DNA from: MGBC131033 sp910585655 | Lineage (GTDB): Bacteria > Bacillota > Clostridia > Lachnospirales > Lachnospiraceae | DNA: 64,000 nucleotides | Reading direction: 5' to 3' | Assembly (NCBI GenBank): GCA_949502025.1 | Contig: CATBCG010000073.1 | Location: forward strand, 50,747-114,746 | Shown here: positions 1-8,398 of the stretch, piece by piece | Numbering within the stretch: the first letter of the stretch is position 1 | Layout: every line of letters starts with the position of its first letter | The notes under the pieces: generated by a model | Told to the model about the DNA's origin: nothing | Seen by the model: the letters and a program-made list of their open reading frames with translations, nothing else | Database searches by the model: none | Translations under genes and position numbers: made by a program

Positions 1-1
1 G

Positions 2-877
2 GAGCTGTTGGATAAAATCCGCCAGCCAGTCAAGAGAAGCTTGGCGGATGCCCATATTCGTCTGACGGATATCGACAAGGTGGTGCTGGTCGGCGGAGCG
101 ACAAAGAGCCCTGTTATACGCCGTTTTGTCAGCAAGCTCTTTAAGCGGCTTCCGGATACGAATATCAATCCGGACGAGGCGGTGGCACTGGGAGCAGCAA
201 TCCAGGGGGCGATGAAGGAGCGCAAGGATGCGATCAAAGAAGTCATTTTGACGGACGTTTGCCCGTTTACCCTTGGTACAGAGGTAGTCAGAGAGTGGGA
301 GCGGGGGAAATTTGAGGACGGGATGTTCTGCCCGATTATCGACCGCAACACGATCATTCCGGCGAGCCGTACCGAACGGCTCTATACGGTACGGGACAAT
401 CAGAAGCAGATTCGTGTCAACGTCCTGCAGGGAGAAAGCCGTTTTGCTGCCAACAACCTGTCTCTTGGGGAGATTTTGATTGAAATTCCAGCCAGCCGAG
501 CCGGAGAAGAAGCAGTGGATGTGACTTATACCTATGATATCAATTCGATCCTGGAAGTCGAAGTGAAGGTCGTTTCTACCGGAAAGGTGACAAAGCAGGT
601 ATTCCGCGGACGGGACGTCGATATGACGGAAGAGGAGATAAAAGAGCGCTTTGAAACCTTGTCTTATTTAAAAATCCATCCGCGCGACCGGGAGGAAAAT
701 AAATACTTGCTGCTGCGTGGAGAGCGAATCTATGAGGAAAGTATGGGAGAAAAGCGTCTGATGGTAGAAGCGGCTCTGCACGAATATGAAAAGGCTTTAA
801 ACAGTTACGATTCCGCACGTATCGAAGAAGCCAAAGAGGAATTTAAGGCATTTCTGGAGGAACTGGAAGAGTTTTAG
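2..877 (+). CDS. Hsp70-family chaperone, HscC/DnaK-like, C-terminal part (cut by window edge)
   Basis: The reading frame is open from the first bases, so the N-terminal ATPase lobe lies outside the window. About 290 residues are visible. They start inside the actin-like ATPase domain, with the phosphate/adenosine motif VVLVGGATKSPVIRRFV and then NINPDEAVALGAAIQGAM. A beta-sandwich substrate-binding region follows, from about residue 85 (TLGTEVVREW) to residue 205. The tail is a short charged helical lid that ends in Glu-rich sequence and lacks the disordered DnaK tail. The short lid and divergent peptide-binding domain resemble HscC-type Hsp70s more than housekeeping DnaK. It would be a cytosolic ATP-driven protein-folding factor. 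No grpE or dnaJ is seen next to it. The family call is firm; the subfamily is inferred. Confidence 0.85.
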   Translation, partial: ELLDKIRQPVKRSLADAHIRLTDIDKVVLVGGATKSPVIRRFVSKLFKRLPDTNINPDEAVALGAAIQGAMKERKDAIKEVILTDVCPFTLGTEVVREWERGKFEDGMFCPIIDRNTIIPASRTERLYTVRDNQKQIRVNVLQGESRFAANNLSLGEILIEIPASRAGEEAVDVTYTYDINSILEVEVKVVSTGKVTKQVFRGRDVDMTEEEIKERFETLSYLKIHPRDREENKYLLLRGERIYEESMGEKRLMVEAALHEYEKALNSYDSARIEEAKEEFKAFLEELEEF

Positions 878-935
878 GGGAGCGCCGGAAAATCCAGTTG
901 TTTTGTACGGAAAGAATAGAATAAAGGAGAAGGAC

Positions 936-1946
936 GTGGAAGGAAAAAAAGAGAGGGACGCGTTGTTTGACAATGCAAGGGCAGTGTTGATTTTTCTGGT
1001 GATTATGGGGCATCTGCTGTCCGATCATCTGTCCGGAGCCAGTAAAATGGCTGGACCGAGGCTGCTAAAGGAAATCTACTTTGCGATCAATATGTTTCAT
1101 ATGCCTGCCTTTGTCTTTATAACAGGATATTTTTCTAAAAATACCGAAAAGGGCAGAGAAGGAGCAGTAAAAAATTTTCTGATACCTTATTTGGTTTGTA
1201 ACACGCTATTTGCCTTGATAAGCTATTTGTGTTTAGGAAAGATTTTGAAATTTACCGATGGCTATAAAGTATTTTCCCCGCAGTTTGGAATGTGGTTTTT
1301 CCTGGCTTGTTTTATCTGGAAGCTGCTGGCAAAGGACATTGACAGGCTTCGGGGCGGTGTGCCGCTTTGTCTGGCGCTGGGTCTGCTGCTGCCGGTTTTA
1401 CCGGGATTTGACACAACGTTTACGATTGGACGTGTCGTCGGGTTTTTAGTATTTTTTGTCGCAGGGCTCAAATGCCGTCCGGAATGGATTGAGAAGCTGC
1501 GGATGATTCCCGCCTGGATTGGCGGGGTGGTGCTGGCGTTAGGAGCGGTGATTTCCGGGTGGCTTGCTCAGGACGGGTGGATGAAGCAGGAGACGCTTTA
1601 TGTAAGGAAATCTTACGTAGACGAAAAGAAATTGGACTATTTGCTGATGCGTGTAGTATTTTATCTGCTTGCTTCCGTAATGACGCTTGCCTTTTTGGTG
1701 CTGATGACAAGGAAGCGGTGTTTCCTGACAGAAATCGGGCAAAATACGCTGACCGTTTATGTACTGCATTTATTTCTCATCGATCGATTCCGCGATCTGG
1801 AGCTATTTATGGATCAGCATTATCTTTATCTGATACTTTCGATTCCGCTGGCGGCTGCCTTGACGTGGCTGCTGTCGCGAGGCTGTGTCCGACGATGTTA
1901 CGATAAAGTGATGGGGATCGTTTATGGGATATGTTTTAGGGAGTAA
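936..1946 (+). CDS. Membrane acyltransferase, family 3 (fucose 4-O-acetylase-like)
   Basis: An integral membrane protein of 336 residues with about ten hydrophobic segments. The N-terminus DNARAVLIFLVIMGHLL carries the conserved His of acyltransferase family 3. The next motif, HMPAFVFITGYFSK, is typical of fucose-4-O-acetylase-like members. Such enzymes move acetyl or acyl groups from the cytosol onto sugars of surface polysaccharides or glycolipids; the acceptor cannot be told here. The GTG at 936 is chosen because a GGAG ribosome site lies six bases upstream. The frame stays open to a TTG at 903, but that codon has no such site. The next gene starts six bases after the stop, so the two are probably co-transcribed. 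Confidence 0.8.
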   Translation: MEGKKERDALFDNARAVLIFLVIMGHLLSDHLSGASKMAGPRLLKEIYFAINMFHMPAFVFITGYFSKNTEKGREGAVKNFLIPYLVCNTLFALISYLCLGKILKFTDGYKVFSPQFGMWFFLACFIWKLLAKDIDRLRGGVPLCLALGLLLPVLPGFDTTFTIGRVVGFLVFFVAGLKCRPEWIEKLRMIPAWIGGVVLALGAVISGWLAQDGWMKQETLYVRKSYVDEKKLDYLLMRVVFYLLASVMTLAFLVLMTRKRCFLTEIGQNTLTVYVLHLFLIDRFRDLELFMDQHYLYLILSIPLAAALTWLLSRGCVRRCYDKVMGIVYGICFRE

Positions 1947-1952
1947 ACAATC

Positions 1953-3242
1953 ATGAAACGAGCAGTTGTTTTTTTAAAAAAGGGAGAAGGGCGTACGGTG
2001 CGTTCCGGCGGCGCCTGGATTTACGACAACGAGATTGCTTTGGTAGAGGGCGATATAGAGCCGGGTGATCTGGTGGATGTATTTGGCAGCAGCGACAATC
2101 CACAGAGAAGTTCTTATTTTTTAGGAACCGGCTTTTACAATGCCACCTCCAAGATTACGATCCGTCTTTTGAGCCGTGAGCGGGTGCAGGAGGCAGACGG
2201 AAGTATTCATGGAGTGGAGATTGACCGCGCCTTTTTAAAAAAGCGGGTAGAAGCTGCCTGGCAGTACCGAAAGGAAACGATGGGAGCAGAGGATACGCTT
2301 GGCAGTCAGGCAGAGGATGGTATGACTTTGATACCGGGAAGCTGCCGGGTGATATTTGGCGAGGCGGATTTTCTGCCGGGACTGGTGGTGGACAAGTTTT
2401 CGGATGTGTTGGTAGTGCAGTCCTTGGCGCTTGGAATCGATCGGCTGAAAGAGACGATTTTGGATTGCCTGAAAGAAGTATTGGCTGCCGACGGGATTTT
2501 GATCCGCGGGGTCTATGAACGGAGCGATGCAAAGGTACGGGAGCAGGAAGGCATGACGCGTTTAAAGGGCTTTCTGGGAGCAGAATTTGATACCAATATA
2601 GAAATCATAGAAAACGGCATCCGCTATCAGGTAGATGTTCAGGATGGACAGAAGACCGGATTTTTTCTTGACCAGAAATACAACCGCAAAGCGATCTGGA
2701 AAGTCTGCGCCGGAGGGAGAGTGCTAGACTGCTTTACCCATACCGGTTCCTTTGCGCTCAATGCAGCAATGGCAGGAGCCAGGGAGGTGCTGGCGGTAGA
2801 CGCTTCTGAACTGGCGGTAGAACAGGGACGGAAAAATGCGCTTTTAAACGGGCTTTCTGACCGCGTTTCTTTTCAGTGCGCCGATGTGTTTGAACTGCTG
2901 CCGGAATTGGAGCGGCGGGGGGAGAAATTTGACGTGGTAATCCTCGATCCTCCTGCCTTTACGAAATCCAGAGCTTCGGTAAAAAAGGCGATCCGAGGCT
3001 ATAAAGAAATCAATCTGCGTGGGCTGCGGCTGGTAAAGGACGGCGGTTATCTGGCAACCTGTTCCTGCTCGCATTTTCTGACGCCGGAGCTATTTGCCGA
3101 TACGATCGCCAAAGCGGCAAAGGACGCCCATAAACGGCTGCGGCAGGTAGAGTTTCGCACGCAGGCGCCGGATCATCCGATTTTATGGTCGGCAGAGGAA
3201 TCGTATTATTTAAAGTTTTATCTGTTTCAGGTATTGGGATAA
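1953..3242 (+). CDS. Class I SAM-dependent rRNA (cytosine-C5) methyltransferase, RlmI-like
   Basis: A 429-residue protein with the RlmI/RlmK-type layout. An N-terminal PUA-like RNA-binding domain (about residues 1-85, RSGGAWIYDNEI) is followed by a linker domain and a Rossmann methyltransferase domain. The SAM-binding motif is VLDCFTHTGSFALNAA near residue 255, followed by an acidic AVDASE strand end. The catalytic region reads VVILDPPAFTKSRASVKKA, and a second Cys-rich motif, ATCSCSHF, follows. These match 23S rRNA m5C methyltransferases. Length is close to the family norm of about 390-430. It sits six bases behind the acyltransferase. The target base is inferred only from the family. Confidence 0.88.
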   Translation: MKRAVVFLKKGEGRTVRSGGAWIYDNEIALVEGDIEPGDLVDVFGSSDNPQRSSYFLGTGFYNATSKITIRLLSRERVQEADGSIHGVEIDRAFLKKRVEAAWQYRKETMGAEDTLGSQAEDGMTLIPGSCRVIFGEADFLPGLVVDKFSDVLVVQSLALGIDRLKETILDCLKEVLAADGILIRGVYERSDAKVREQEGMTRLKGFLGAEFDTNIEIIENGIRYQVDVQDGQKTGFFLDQKYNRKAIWKVCAGGRVLDCFTHTGSFALNAAMAGAREVLAVDASELAVEQGRKNALLNGLSDRVSFQCADVFELLPELERRGEKFDVVILDPPAFTKSRASVKKAIRGYKEINLRGLRLVKDGGYLATCSCSHFLTPELFADTIAKAAKDAHKRLRQVEFRTQAPDHPILWSAEESYYLKFYLFQVLG

Positions 3243-3368
3243 GGACAAAAACAGTTCGATGAAAACATGAGGTAGAAGCCTGACATTCCGTATGCTATAG
3301 TAGGCTATAGTAGAAAAAACAGCAATGTTTTAGTGCTAAAAAAATGATACAAAAAGGAGAGGATACGG

Positions 3369-4070
3369 ATGCGGGAGAACAAAGAGCAATATATGAAGGA
3401 ACTGCGGGAATGGTTGGAGGAAACCGCCGATACAAGTCTGGAGGAAATGGCAGAATTTTTTAAAAACCGTTTGGACGGCTATGAGGAGCATATGTCAGTC
3501 TGGAAGGATGCCTATATCCGAATGGCAGAATATGTAAGCCCGCAGACGACAGAGCTGTTGGATTTGGGCTGTGGGACCGGTCTGGAATTGGATCGGATCT
3601 GGGAGCGATATCCGGAGTTGGCAGTAACGGGAATTGATCTGTCGGAGGCGATGCTGGCAAAGCTGGCAGAAAAGCATCCGGACAAACCACTGACACTGGT
3701 CTGTGCAGATTATTTTCAATATCCGTTTGAGGAAAAAACGTATGATATGATTCTATCGGTAGAGTCCTTTCATCATTTTAAGCCAGAGAAAAAGCTGACC
3801 TTATTTGAGAAAATTTATCAGGCTCTGCCGGTAGGAGGTATGTTTTTAGAGGCGGATTATCTGGCTTGCTGCGAGGAAGAGGAGGAGCTGCTGTTTGGAG
3901 AATGCGCCAGACGGAGAGCGGCAGCCCAAATCCCGGAGGAGCAGTTTGTCCATTTTGATACCCCGCTGACGTTGGAACATGAATTGGAACTGCTGCATAA
4001 GGCTGGGTTTAGGCAGGCAGAACTGTTGGAGGATGTTTGTGGCGCAAGTTTTGTCTGTGCAGTAAAGTAA
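3369..4070 (+). CDS. Class I SAM-dependent methyltransferase, unknown substrate
   Basis: A soluble 233-residue protein. Its N-terminal helical segment is acidic. The Rossmann SAM-binding motif ELLDLGCGTGLELDRI lies near residue 60, followed by VTGIDLSEAML, with the Asp expected to contact the SAM ribose. A post-motif II strand (YDMILSVESFHHF) and a GGMFLEADY segment complete a methyltransferase-25/11-type fold. No substrate-recognition domain is recognisable, so the substrate is unknown. The ATG is preceded by AAAAGGAGAGG. A 126-base gap separates it from the previous gene and contains a short tandem GCTATAGTAG-like repeat near 3294-3313. The methyltransferase call is firm; the role is not. 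Confidence 0.8.
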   Translation: MRENKEQYMKELREWLEETADTSLEEMAEFFKNRLDGYEEHMSVWKDAYIRMAEYVSPQTTELLDLGCGTGLELDRIWERYPELAVTGIDLSEAMLAKLAEKHPDKPLTLVCADYFQYPFEEKTYDMILSVESFHHFKPEKKLTLFEKIYQALPVGGMFLEADYLACCEEEEELLFGECARRRAAAQIPEEQFVHFDTPLTLEHELELLHKAGFRQAELLEDVCGASFVCAVK

Positions 4071-4128
4071 AAAAGATGAGTCAAGAGATAAACAAGAACA
4101 GAAAACCGAAGGAAAGAGGAGATTTGCA

Positions 4129-6243
4129 ATGGGAAAGGGAAAAAATAACGAAGCTGGAAAGGCGGCAGGAAAGGGAAAGGAACGTCCGATTTTTCCGAAA
4201 CGCGCCGTGATTACGGCAGGGATGCCGTACGGCAATAAGGAACTGCATTTTGGTCATGTAGGAGGGATGTTCGTTCATGCGGACACATTTGCCCGGTTTA
4301 TGCGTGACCGGATTGGCAGGGAAAACGTGTTGTTTGTCTGCGGCACGGATTGTTATGGCTCTCCGGCGTTAGAGAGTTACCGGAAGCTGCGGGAGAGCGG
4401 CGAGCTGGGAGAGGATGTGACAATACAGGATTATGTAAAGAAAAATCATCTGGCACAGAAGAAAACATTGGAGGATTACGAGATTTCCCTAAATTTTTAC
4501 GGAGCTTCTGCTTTGGAACCAGCCAGAGAACCGCATGAGCGGGAGTCAAAGGAATTGTTTGACACGTTGTTGGAGCGTGGCTATCTGAAACAAATGTCTA
4601 CACCGCAGTTTTACGACCCGGAATTTCATGTGTTGTTAAACGGCAGACAGGTCGTTGGAAAATGCCCGATTGAGGGATGCTGCTCGGAAAAGGGCTATGC
4701 CGATGAATGTGATTTGGGTCATCAGTATTCCCCGTCGGAGCTGATCGATCCAAAGAGTGCCTTGTCCGGAAAGACACCGGAGCTGCGGGAAGTACAAAAC
4801 TGGTATTTTTCCTTGGAGAATTTTACGGAAGCCATGCAGGAATATATCAATGATTTACGCGCCAATACCAACACCCGGAAATATATTTTAAATACCATCG
4901 AAGAGTTTTTGAAAAAGCCGGTGATCTACGTTCAGAAAAAGTTGATTGCCAAAGCCGGAGAGGAAGTATCCGGACAGAAAGCGACCGGGACAGAAGCGGC
5001 TGAGGCAGAGGAGATGTTCCGGAAAGGATTAGCAGCCTTGGAAGAGGCGTTTCCGGAGCATGAAACGATAGTAGAGGAAAAAAAGGCTTCTGTTACGTTT
5101 GTATTTGGGCGGTTAGAAGATCGGGACAAGGCAAGAGAAGTATTGGGAGAGCGACAGATTTTCTATCGTACCGGAAAAACTCTGGTGCCGTTTCGTCTGT
5201 CCGGCAATATCGACTGGGGCGTACCAGTACCAGCAAGAGACGGCATGGAAGACTTAACGTTTTGGGTATGGCCGGAATCTCTTTGGGCGCCGATTTCCTT
5301 TACCAGAACGTGGCTGTTGGAGCAGGGCAGGGAAGAGGACGAATGGAAAACATGGTGGCAGGACGAGGATTCTAAGGTATACCAGTTTATCGGCGAGGAC
5401 AATATTTCCTTTTACGGGATTGCAGAAATGGCGATGTTTGCCGCTGCCTGGGAGGAACAGACCGGAGAAAAAGGGATTCCGGTCAAGCCGGACTGGAAAA
5501 AAATGCCGCACTTGGTGGCGAATCGTCATATTTTATTTATGGAGAAAAAGGCAAGCAGCAGTTCGGACATCAAGCCGCCGATGGCGAAAGATTTATTGGA
5601 ATTTTATACTCCGGAACAGTTACGGATGCACTTTTTAAGCCTGGGGCTTTCTACAAAGAGCAGCAGCTTTAAACCACAGGTTTATCTGCCGGAACAGGAA
5701 CGGGAAGGTGTGGATCCGGTTTTAAAGGAAGGGAATCTATTGACCAATGTGTTCAACCGGATTGTGCGTTCCTGTTTGTATGCGCTGCAAGATGAGAATA
5801 AAATGTCTTCCAAAGTGCCTTGTCTGCCGGTTAGCGAAGCGATTTTAGAGGCTTCAAAGGACGCGCTTTTGGAGTATGAACAGCATATGTACCGCCATGA
5901 TTTCCACCGGATTACTTATGTGCTAGACGATTATATCCGTCTGCTAAATAAGCACTATGCCAACAACAGCAAAAAAGCAGAAGAGGACAAAGAATTCCAG
6001 AAACAGCTTTTGTCGGATTGCTTTTACGGGATTAAAACGGCTTTGCTTTTAGTCCATCCGATTGCGCCGACAGGCTGTGAGATGGTACGGGATTACATCG
6101 GATTTTCAGAACAGGTATTTTCCTGGGATCATGCGTTTGATTCCGTAGAGAGCGTTCTAAAACATCCGGAAGCGCCGACGAAGTTTTTAGAGCCTAGAGT
6201 GGATTTCTTTAAAAAGCCGGAAAGCCAGTATCATAAAGCATAA
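4129..6243 (+). CDS. metG: Divergent methionyl-tRNA synthetase-like class I tRNA ligase
   Basis: A 704-residue class I aminoacyl-tRNA synthetase. The HIGH signature appears as HFGH in a GNKELHFGHVGG context near residue 45, and GTDCYGSPALESY follows. A zinc-knuckle-like segment (CPIEGCC, then DECDLGHQYSPSELIDPKSALSG) closely matches the MetRS connective peptide, as does DWGVPVP further on. A C-terminal helical anticodon-binding region is present, but no EMAP-like tRNA-binding domain. The oddities are an insertion of about 75 residues after the connective peptide (Glu/Ala-rich, about residues 265-345) and the expected KMSKS loop, which reads KKASSSSD near residue 475. Many Clostridia carry a second, canonical MetRS. 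This copy may be a specialised or regulatory paralogue; substrate methionine is inferred from family. Confidence 0.75.
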   Translation: MGKGKNNEAGKAAGKGKERPIFPKRAVITAGMPYGNKELHFGHVGGMFVHADTFARFMRDRIGRENVLFVCGTDCYGSPALESYRKLRESGELGEDVTIQDYVKKNHLAQKKTLEDYEISLNFYGASALEPAREPHERESKELFDTLLERGYLKQMSTPQFYDPEFHVLLNGRQVVGKCPIEGCCSEKGYADECDLGHQYSPSELIDPKSALSGKTPELREVQNWYFSLENFTEAMQEYINDLRANTNTRKYILNTIEEFLKKPVIYVQKKLIAKAGEEVSGQKATGTEAAEAEEMFRKGLAALEEAFPEHETIVEEKKASVTFVFGRLEDRDKAREVLGERQIFYRTGKTLVPFRLSGNIDWGVPVPARDGMEDLTFWVWPESLWAPISFTRTWLLEQGREEDEWKTWWQDEDSKVYQFIGEDNISFYGIAEMAMFAAAWEEQTGEKGIPVKPDWKKMPHLVANRHILFMEKKASSSSDIKPPMAKDLLEFYTPEQLRMHFLSLGLSTKSSSFKPQVYLPEQEREGVDPVLKEGNLLTNVFNRIVRSCLYALQDENKMSSKVPCLPVSEAILEASKDALLEYEQHMYRHDFHRITYVLDDYIRLLNKHYANNSKKAEEDKEFQKQLLSDCFYGIKTALLLVHPIAPTGCEMVRDYIGFSEQVFSWDHAFDSVESVLKHPEAPTKFLEPRVDFFKKPESQYHKA

Positions 6244-6262
6244 TAAGGTCAGTAAGTTTAGA

Positions 6263-6309
6263 AAAAAGAAACCGGATAAAGCATAAAAACGCTTGTCCGG
6301 TTTCTTTTT
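6263..6309 (+). terminator. Intrinsic terminator after the tRNA ligase
   Basis: A 14-bp perfect stem (AAAAAGAAACCGGA at 6263-6276 pairing with 6296-6309) closes a loop of about 19 bases and ends in a T run. It lies 20 bases behind the stop codon and could also serve the convergent esterase gene. Confidence 0.85.
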
Positions 6310-6310
6310 A

Positions 6311-6364
6311 TATGATAGGAAAGTTCTCCGAACTTCCCTATCATACAAAAGCCCTCCGGGCAGG
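6311..6364. repeat. Palindromic intergenic repeat, copy 1
   Basis: A 15-bp inverted repeat with one mismatch (6311-6325 and 6331-6345, loop CTCCG) is followed by CAAAAGCCCTCCGGGCAGGA. Another copy of the same palindrome plus tail occurs at 33441-33498, also directly behind an intrinsic terminator. Partial copies are seen at 34644 and 55219. Confidence 0.7.
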
Positions 6365-6409
6365 ATTCTTATTTATTAAGCAACATCATAAAGCTGGTTC
6401 CTATGGTAG

Positions 6410-7246
6410 TTAGCCCTTTGCGACATTTCCGCTGTTAATGCCTGCTCCGTTATTTTCCAATGGCAGCCAGTCCAGTACATGCTTGATATAGCGGTTCCAG
6501 AAGTCCCATTCATGAGCGCCAGGACCTTCTTCATAGGTAACGTCCATATTCAGGCTCTTGAGATAGTCAGCCAGATCGTGGTTAGACTTTACACCGCCGT
6601 CTTCAGTACCACAGGCAATGTAAATTTTCGGAAGAGTGAGCTTTTCATTCACCATCTGCTTTGCGCGCCAGCGTAGGTTTTTATCGGTTTCCATGACCTT
6701 ACTTAAATCACCAAAACATGCTTCGGCGTATGCTAAGGAATCGAAAACGGTTTTGCCCTCTGCGGTTCGGTTTCCTAAGCCCTCTACGATATTGGCGCCG
6801 GAAAGAGCCGCTACACAGCCAAAGGTTTCATTGTGGCGCAGCCCATTATAGAGAGAACCGTAGCCGCCCATAGAAAGCCCGCAGATAAAAGTATCCTCCC
6901 GTTTTCTGGAAAGCGGGAACATCTTTCTGGTCTGTTCGACTAATTCCTCTCCAATAAACTGGCTGTATTTGGCGTCCGGAAGCTCGCCGTCTGTATAGAA
7001 GCGGTTCTCGCCGGACGGCATGACTACAGCCAAATCCTGCTCTTCCGCCCAGCGCTGGATATTGGTGCCGGACACCCAGTCGATATAGCTGCCGAATACA
7101 CCATGCAGCAAATACAGGGTTTTGTAAGGTTTTTCCTCTCTGACCGGCATCCCTGGGAAAGTCATTTTGTCGGTCGGTAAAATCACATTGACCGGAACGG
7201 TTCTCATCAGAGATTTGGACATAAAATTAACTTGAATCAAAGCCAT
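6410..7246 (-). CDS. Alpha/beta-hydrolase esterase (tributyrin esterase / EstA-like)
   Basis: A 278-residue cytosolic hydrolase of the putative-esterase family that includes tributyrin esterases and S-formylglutathione hydrolases. The oxyanion motif LLHGVFGS lies near residue 47. The nucleophile elbow GLSMGGYG places Ser at residue 125. A candidate catalytic Asp lies in GTEDGGVKSNHDL, and the catalytic His lies in GAHEWDFW near residue 248. No signal peptide is visible. It would hydrolyse short-chain acyl esters or deacetylate sugars. The ATG follows an AGGAGG site. It stands alone between two plus-strand genes and is convergent with the tRNA ligase. Confidence 0.85.
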   Translation of the reverse strand: MALIQVNFMSKSLMRTVPVNVILPTDKMTFPGMPVREEKPYKTLYLLHGVFGSYIDWVSGTNIQRWAEEQDLAVVMPSGENRFYTDGELPDAKYSQFIGEELVEQTRKMFPLSRKREDTFICGLSMGGYGSLYNGLRHNETFGCVAALSGANIVEGLGNRTAEGKTVFDSLAYAEACFGDLSKVMETDKNLRWRAKQMVNEKLTLPKIYIACGTEDGGVKSNHDLADYLKSLNMDVTYEEGPGAHEWDFWNRYIKHVLDWLPLENNGAGINSGNVAKG

Positions 7247-7388
7247 AGCAAATTCCTCCTTTTTTTACTTGAAACTATTGTTCAGTGTATCACGTTATCC
7301 GGAAAATAGCATGGTTGATTGTGCTGATTGTAGAGAAATTTTTTGTGCAGACTGAACATAGATGGGAAGGAACTAAACGATAAGTTGT

Positions 7389-7417
7389 TTTACAGTTTAG
7401 TAAGAAAGCATTATACT
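7389..7417 (+). promoter_or_regulatory. Sigma-A-type promoter of the HTH-FlhA fusion gene
   Basis: TTTACA at 7389-7394, a 17-base spacer, then TATACT at 7412-7417. Transcription would start near 7424, which rules out upstream TTG starts and supports the ATG at 7466. Confidence 0.7.
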
Positions 7418-7465
7418 GATAAAGAAAAAACCGGTAGAAGGCCGGGAGAACAGGAGGAAGAAAAA

Positions 7466-8239
7466 ATGGAATTAACAGGATTAGGGCTACGTTTGCTGGA
7501 AGCCAGACAGGCAAAAAGGATGACACAGGAGGAACTGGCAGTAAAGCTGGGCGTAACGGCGCAGGCGGTTTCTAAATGGGAACGTGGAGCAGGCTTGCCG
7601 GACGTGCCGTTGCTGGCTTCTGCTGCGGAGGTATTGGAGGTATCGACGGATTATCTGTTGGGGATTACCATAGAGAACCTGTCCGAAAGCGGGAGAAGCG
7701 ATGATATGGCAGAGACTATGAAGCTGATTTTAGCAGAGCCGCTAACCCTCTCTTTTGGCGTCGGGCTGCTTCCGGTAGTATCAAAAGCGAATCAGGATGG
7801 CTTCCCACAGATTCAGAAATTGCGGAAACGATATGCCGAAGAAAAGGGCTGGCTGATACCAACGATTCGGATTCGGGATGAAATAAAGTTTGGAGAATAT
7901 GAATACCGGATAATGGTCTATGAGGAAGTTGCAGAAAGCGGAACCTTATCGGAGGAAGCAGAGTTTGAAGAGCTGGTTCTGGCTTTGGAACGGGCAGTCG
8001 CTTCTCATTACGCCAGACTGTTAAATCGTCAGGTAGTAAAACGGCTTTTGGATTATGTTCGGATGTATTATCCGGCAGCCATAGACGGCATTGTTCCAGA
8101 ACGGATCTCCTATCAAAAGATACAAAGAGAGTTAAGGAAACGGGTACAGGAGGGGAAATCCATTCGGAGTTTGCTGGAAATTTTGGAGGAGTTGGAGGAG
8201 TTGGAGGAGTTAGAAGAGGAAGCGAGATTAGGGGAGTAA
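7466..8239 (+). CDS. XRE-type HTH regulator fused to an FlhA-like (FHIPEP) cytoplasmic domain
   Basis: A 257-residue protein. Residues 1-66 form an XRE/Cro helix-turn-helix (RMTQEELAVKLGVTAQAVSK, then the VSTDYLLG ending). After a linker, residues 90-240 resemble the cytosolic domain of the flagellar export gate FlhA: EPLTLSFGVGLLPVV, then KGWLIPTIRIRDEI with the hallmark IRIRD, KFGEYEYRIMV, ARLLNRQVVKRLLDYVR, YYPAAIDGIVPERIS and VQEGKSIRSLLEIL. The central FlhA subdomain is much shortened and no membrane segments exist. The C-terminus has a threefold LEE repeat coded by tandem GGAGGAGTT-like units. The ATG has AGGAGG eight bases upstream. I infer a DNA-binding regulator that senses or mimics flagellar export state. 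No flagellar gene is adjacent; the nearest block starts about 12 kb downstream. Confidence 0.8.
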   Translation: MELTGLGLRLLEARQAKRMTQEELAVKLGVTAQAVSKWERGAGLPDVPLLASAAEVLEVSTDYLLGITIENLSESGRSDDMAETMKLILAEPLTLSFGVGLLPVVSKANQDGFPQIQKLRKRYAEEKGWLIPTIRIRDEIKFGEYEYRIMVYEEVAESGTLSEEAEFEELVLALERAVASHYARLLNRQVVKRLLDYVRMYYPAAIDGIVPERISYQKIQRELRKRVQEGKSIRSLLEILEELEELEELEEEARLGE

Positions 8240-8257
8240 AAAATCAGGTTTAAAAAG

Positions 8258-8302
8258 AAGGCTGTTTTCATGAAGGAAAATTCTTGAGGCAGTCTCTTTT
8301 TT
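8258..8302 (+). terminator. Possible terminator after the HTH-FlhA gene
   Basis: An imperfect stem (AAGGCTG near 8258 with GGCAGTCT near 8288, G-T pairs) precedes a run of six T. Its sequence resembles the hairpin at 9692-9738 on the far side of the broken gene. Confidence 0.45.
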
Positions 8303-8319
8303 GGTGTTTTAGCAACGAA

Positions 8320-8348
8320 TTGAAAAATTCACATTTTCATGATATACT
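8320..8348 (+). promoter_or_regulatory. Promoter of the broken AlbA_2 gene
   Basis: TTGAAA at 8320-8325, 17-base spacer, TATACT at 8343-8348. The gene may therefore still be transcribed. Confidence 0.7.
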
Positions 8349-8398
8349 GCTATATAGTAATTATTATGGCAAGAGGGATTTGATGGGGAGGTGTTTTT

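Noticed and set aside
7343..7465. N-terminal extension of the HTH-FlhA gene from 7343
   Set aside because: The promoter at 7389-7417 lies inside it, and AGGAGG precedes the ATG at 7466, which begins a complete HTH.
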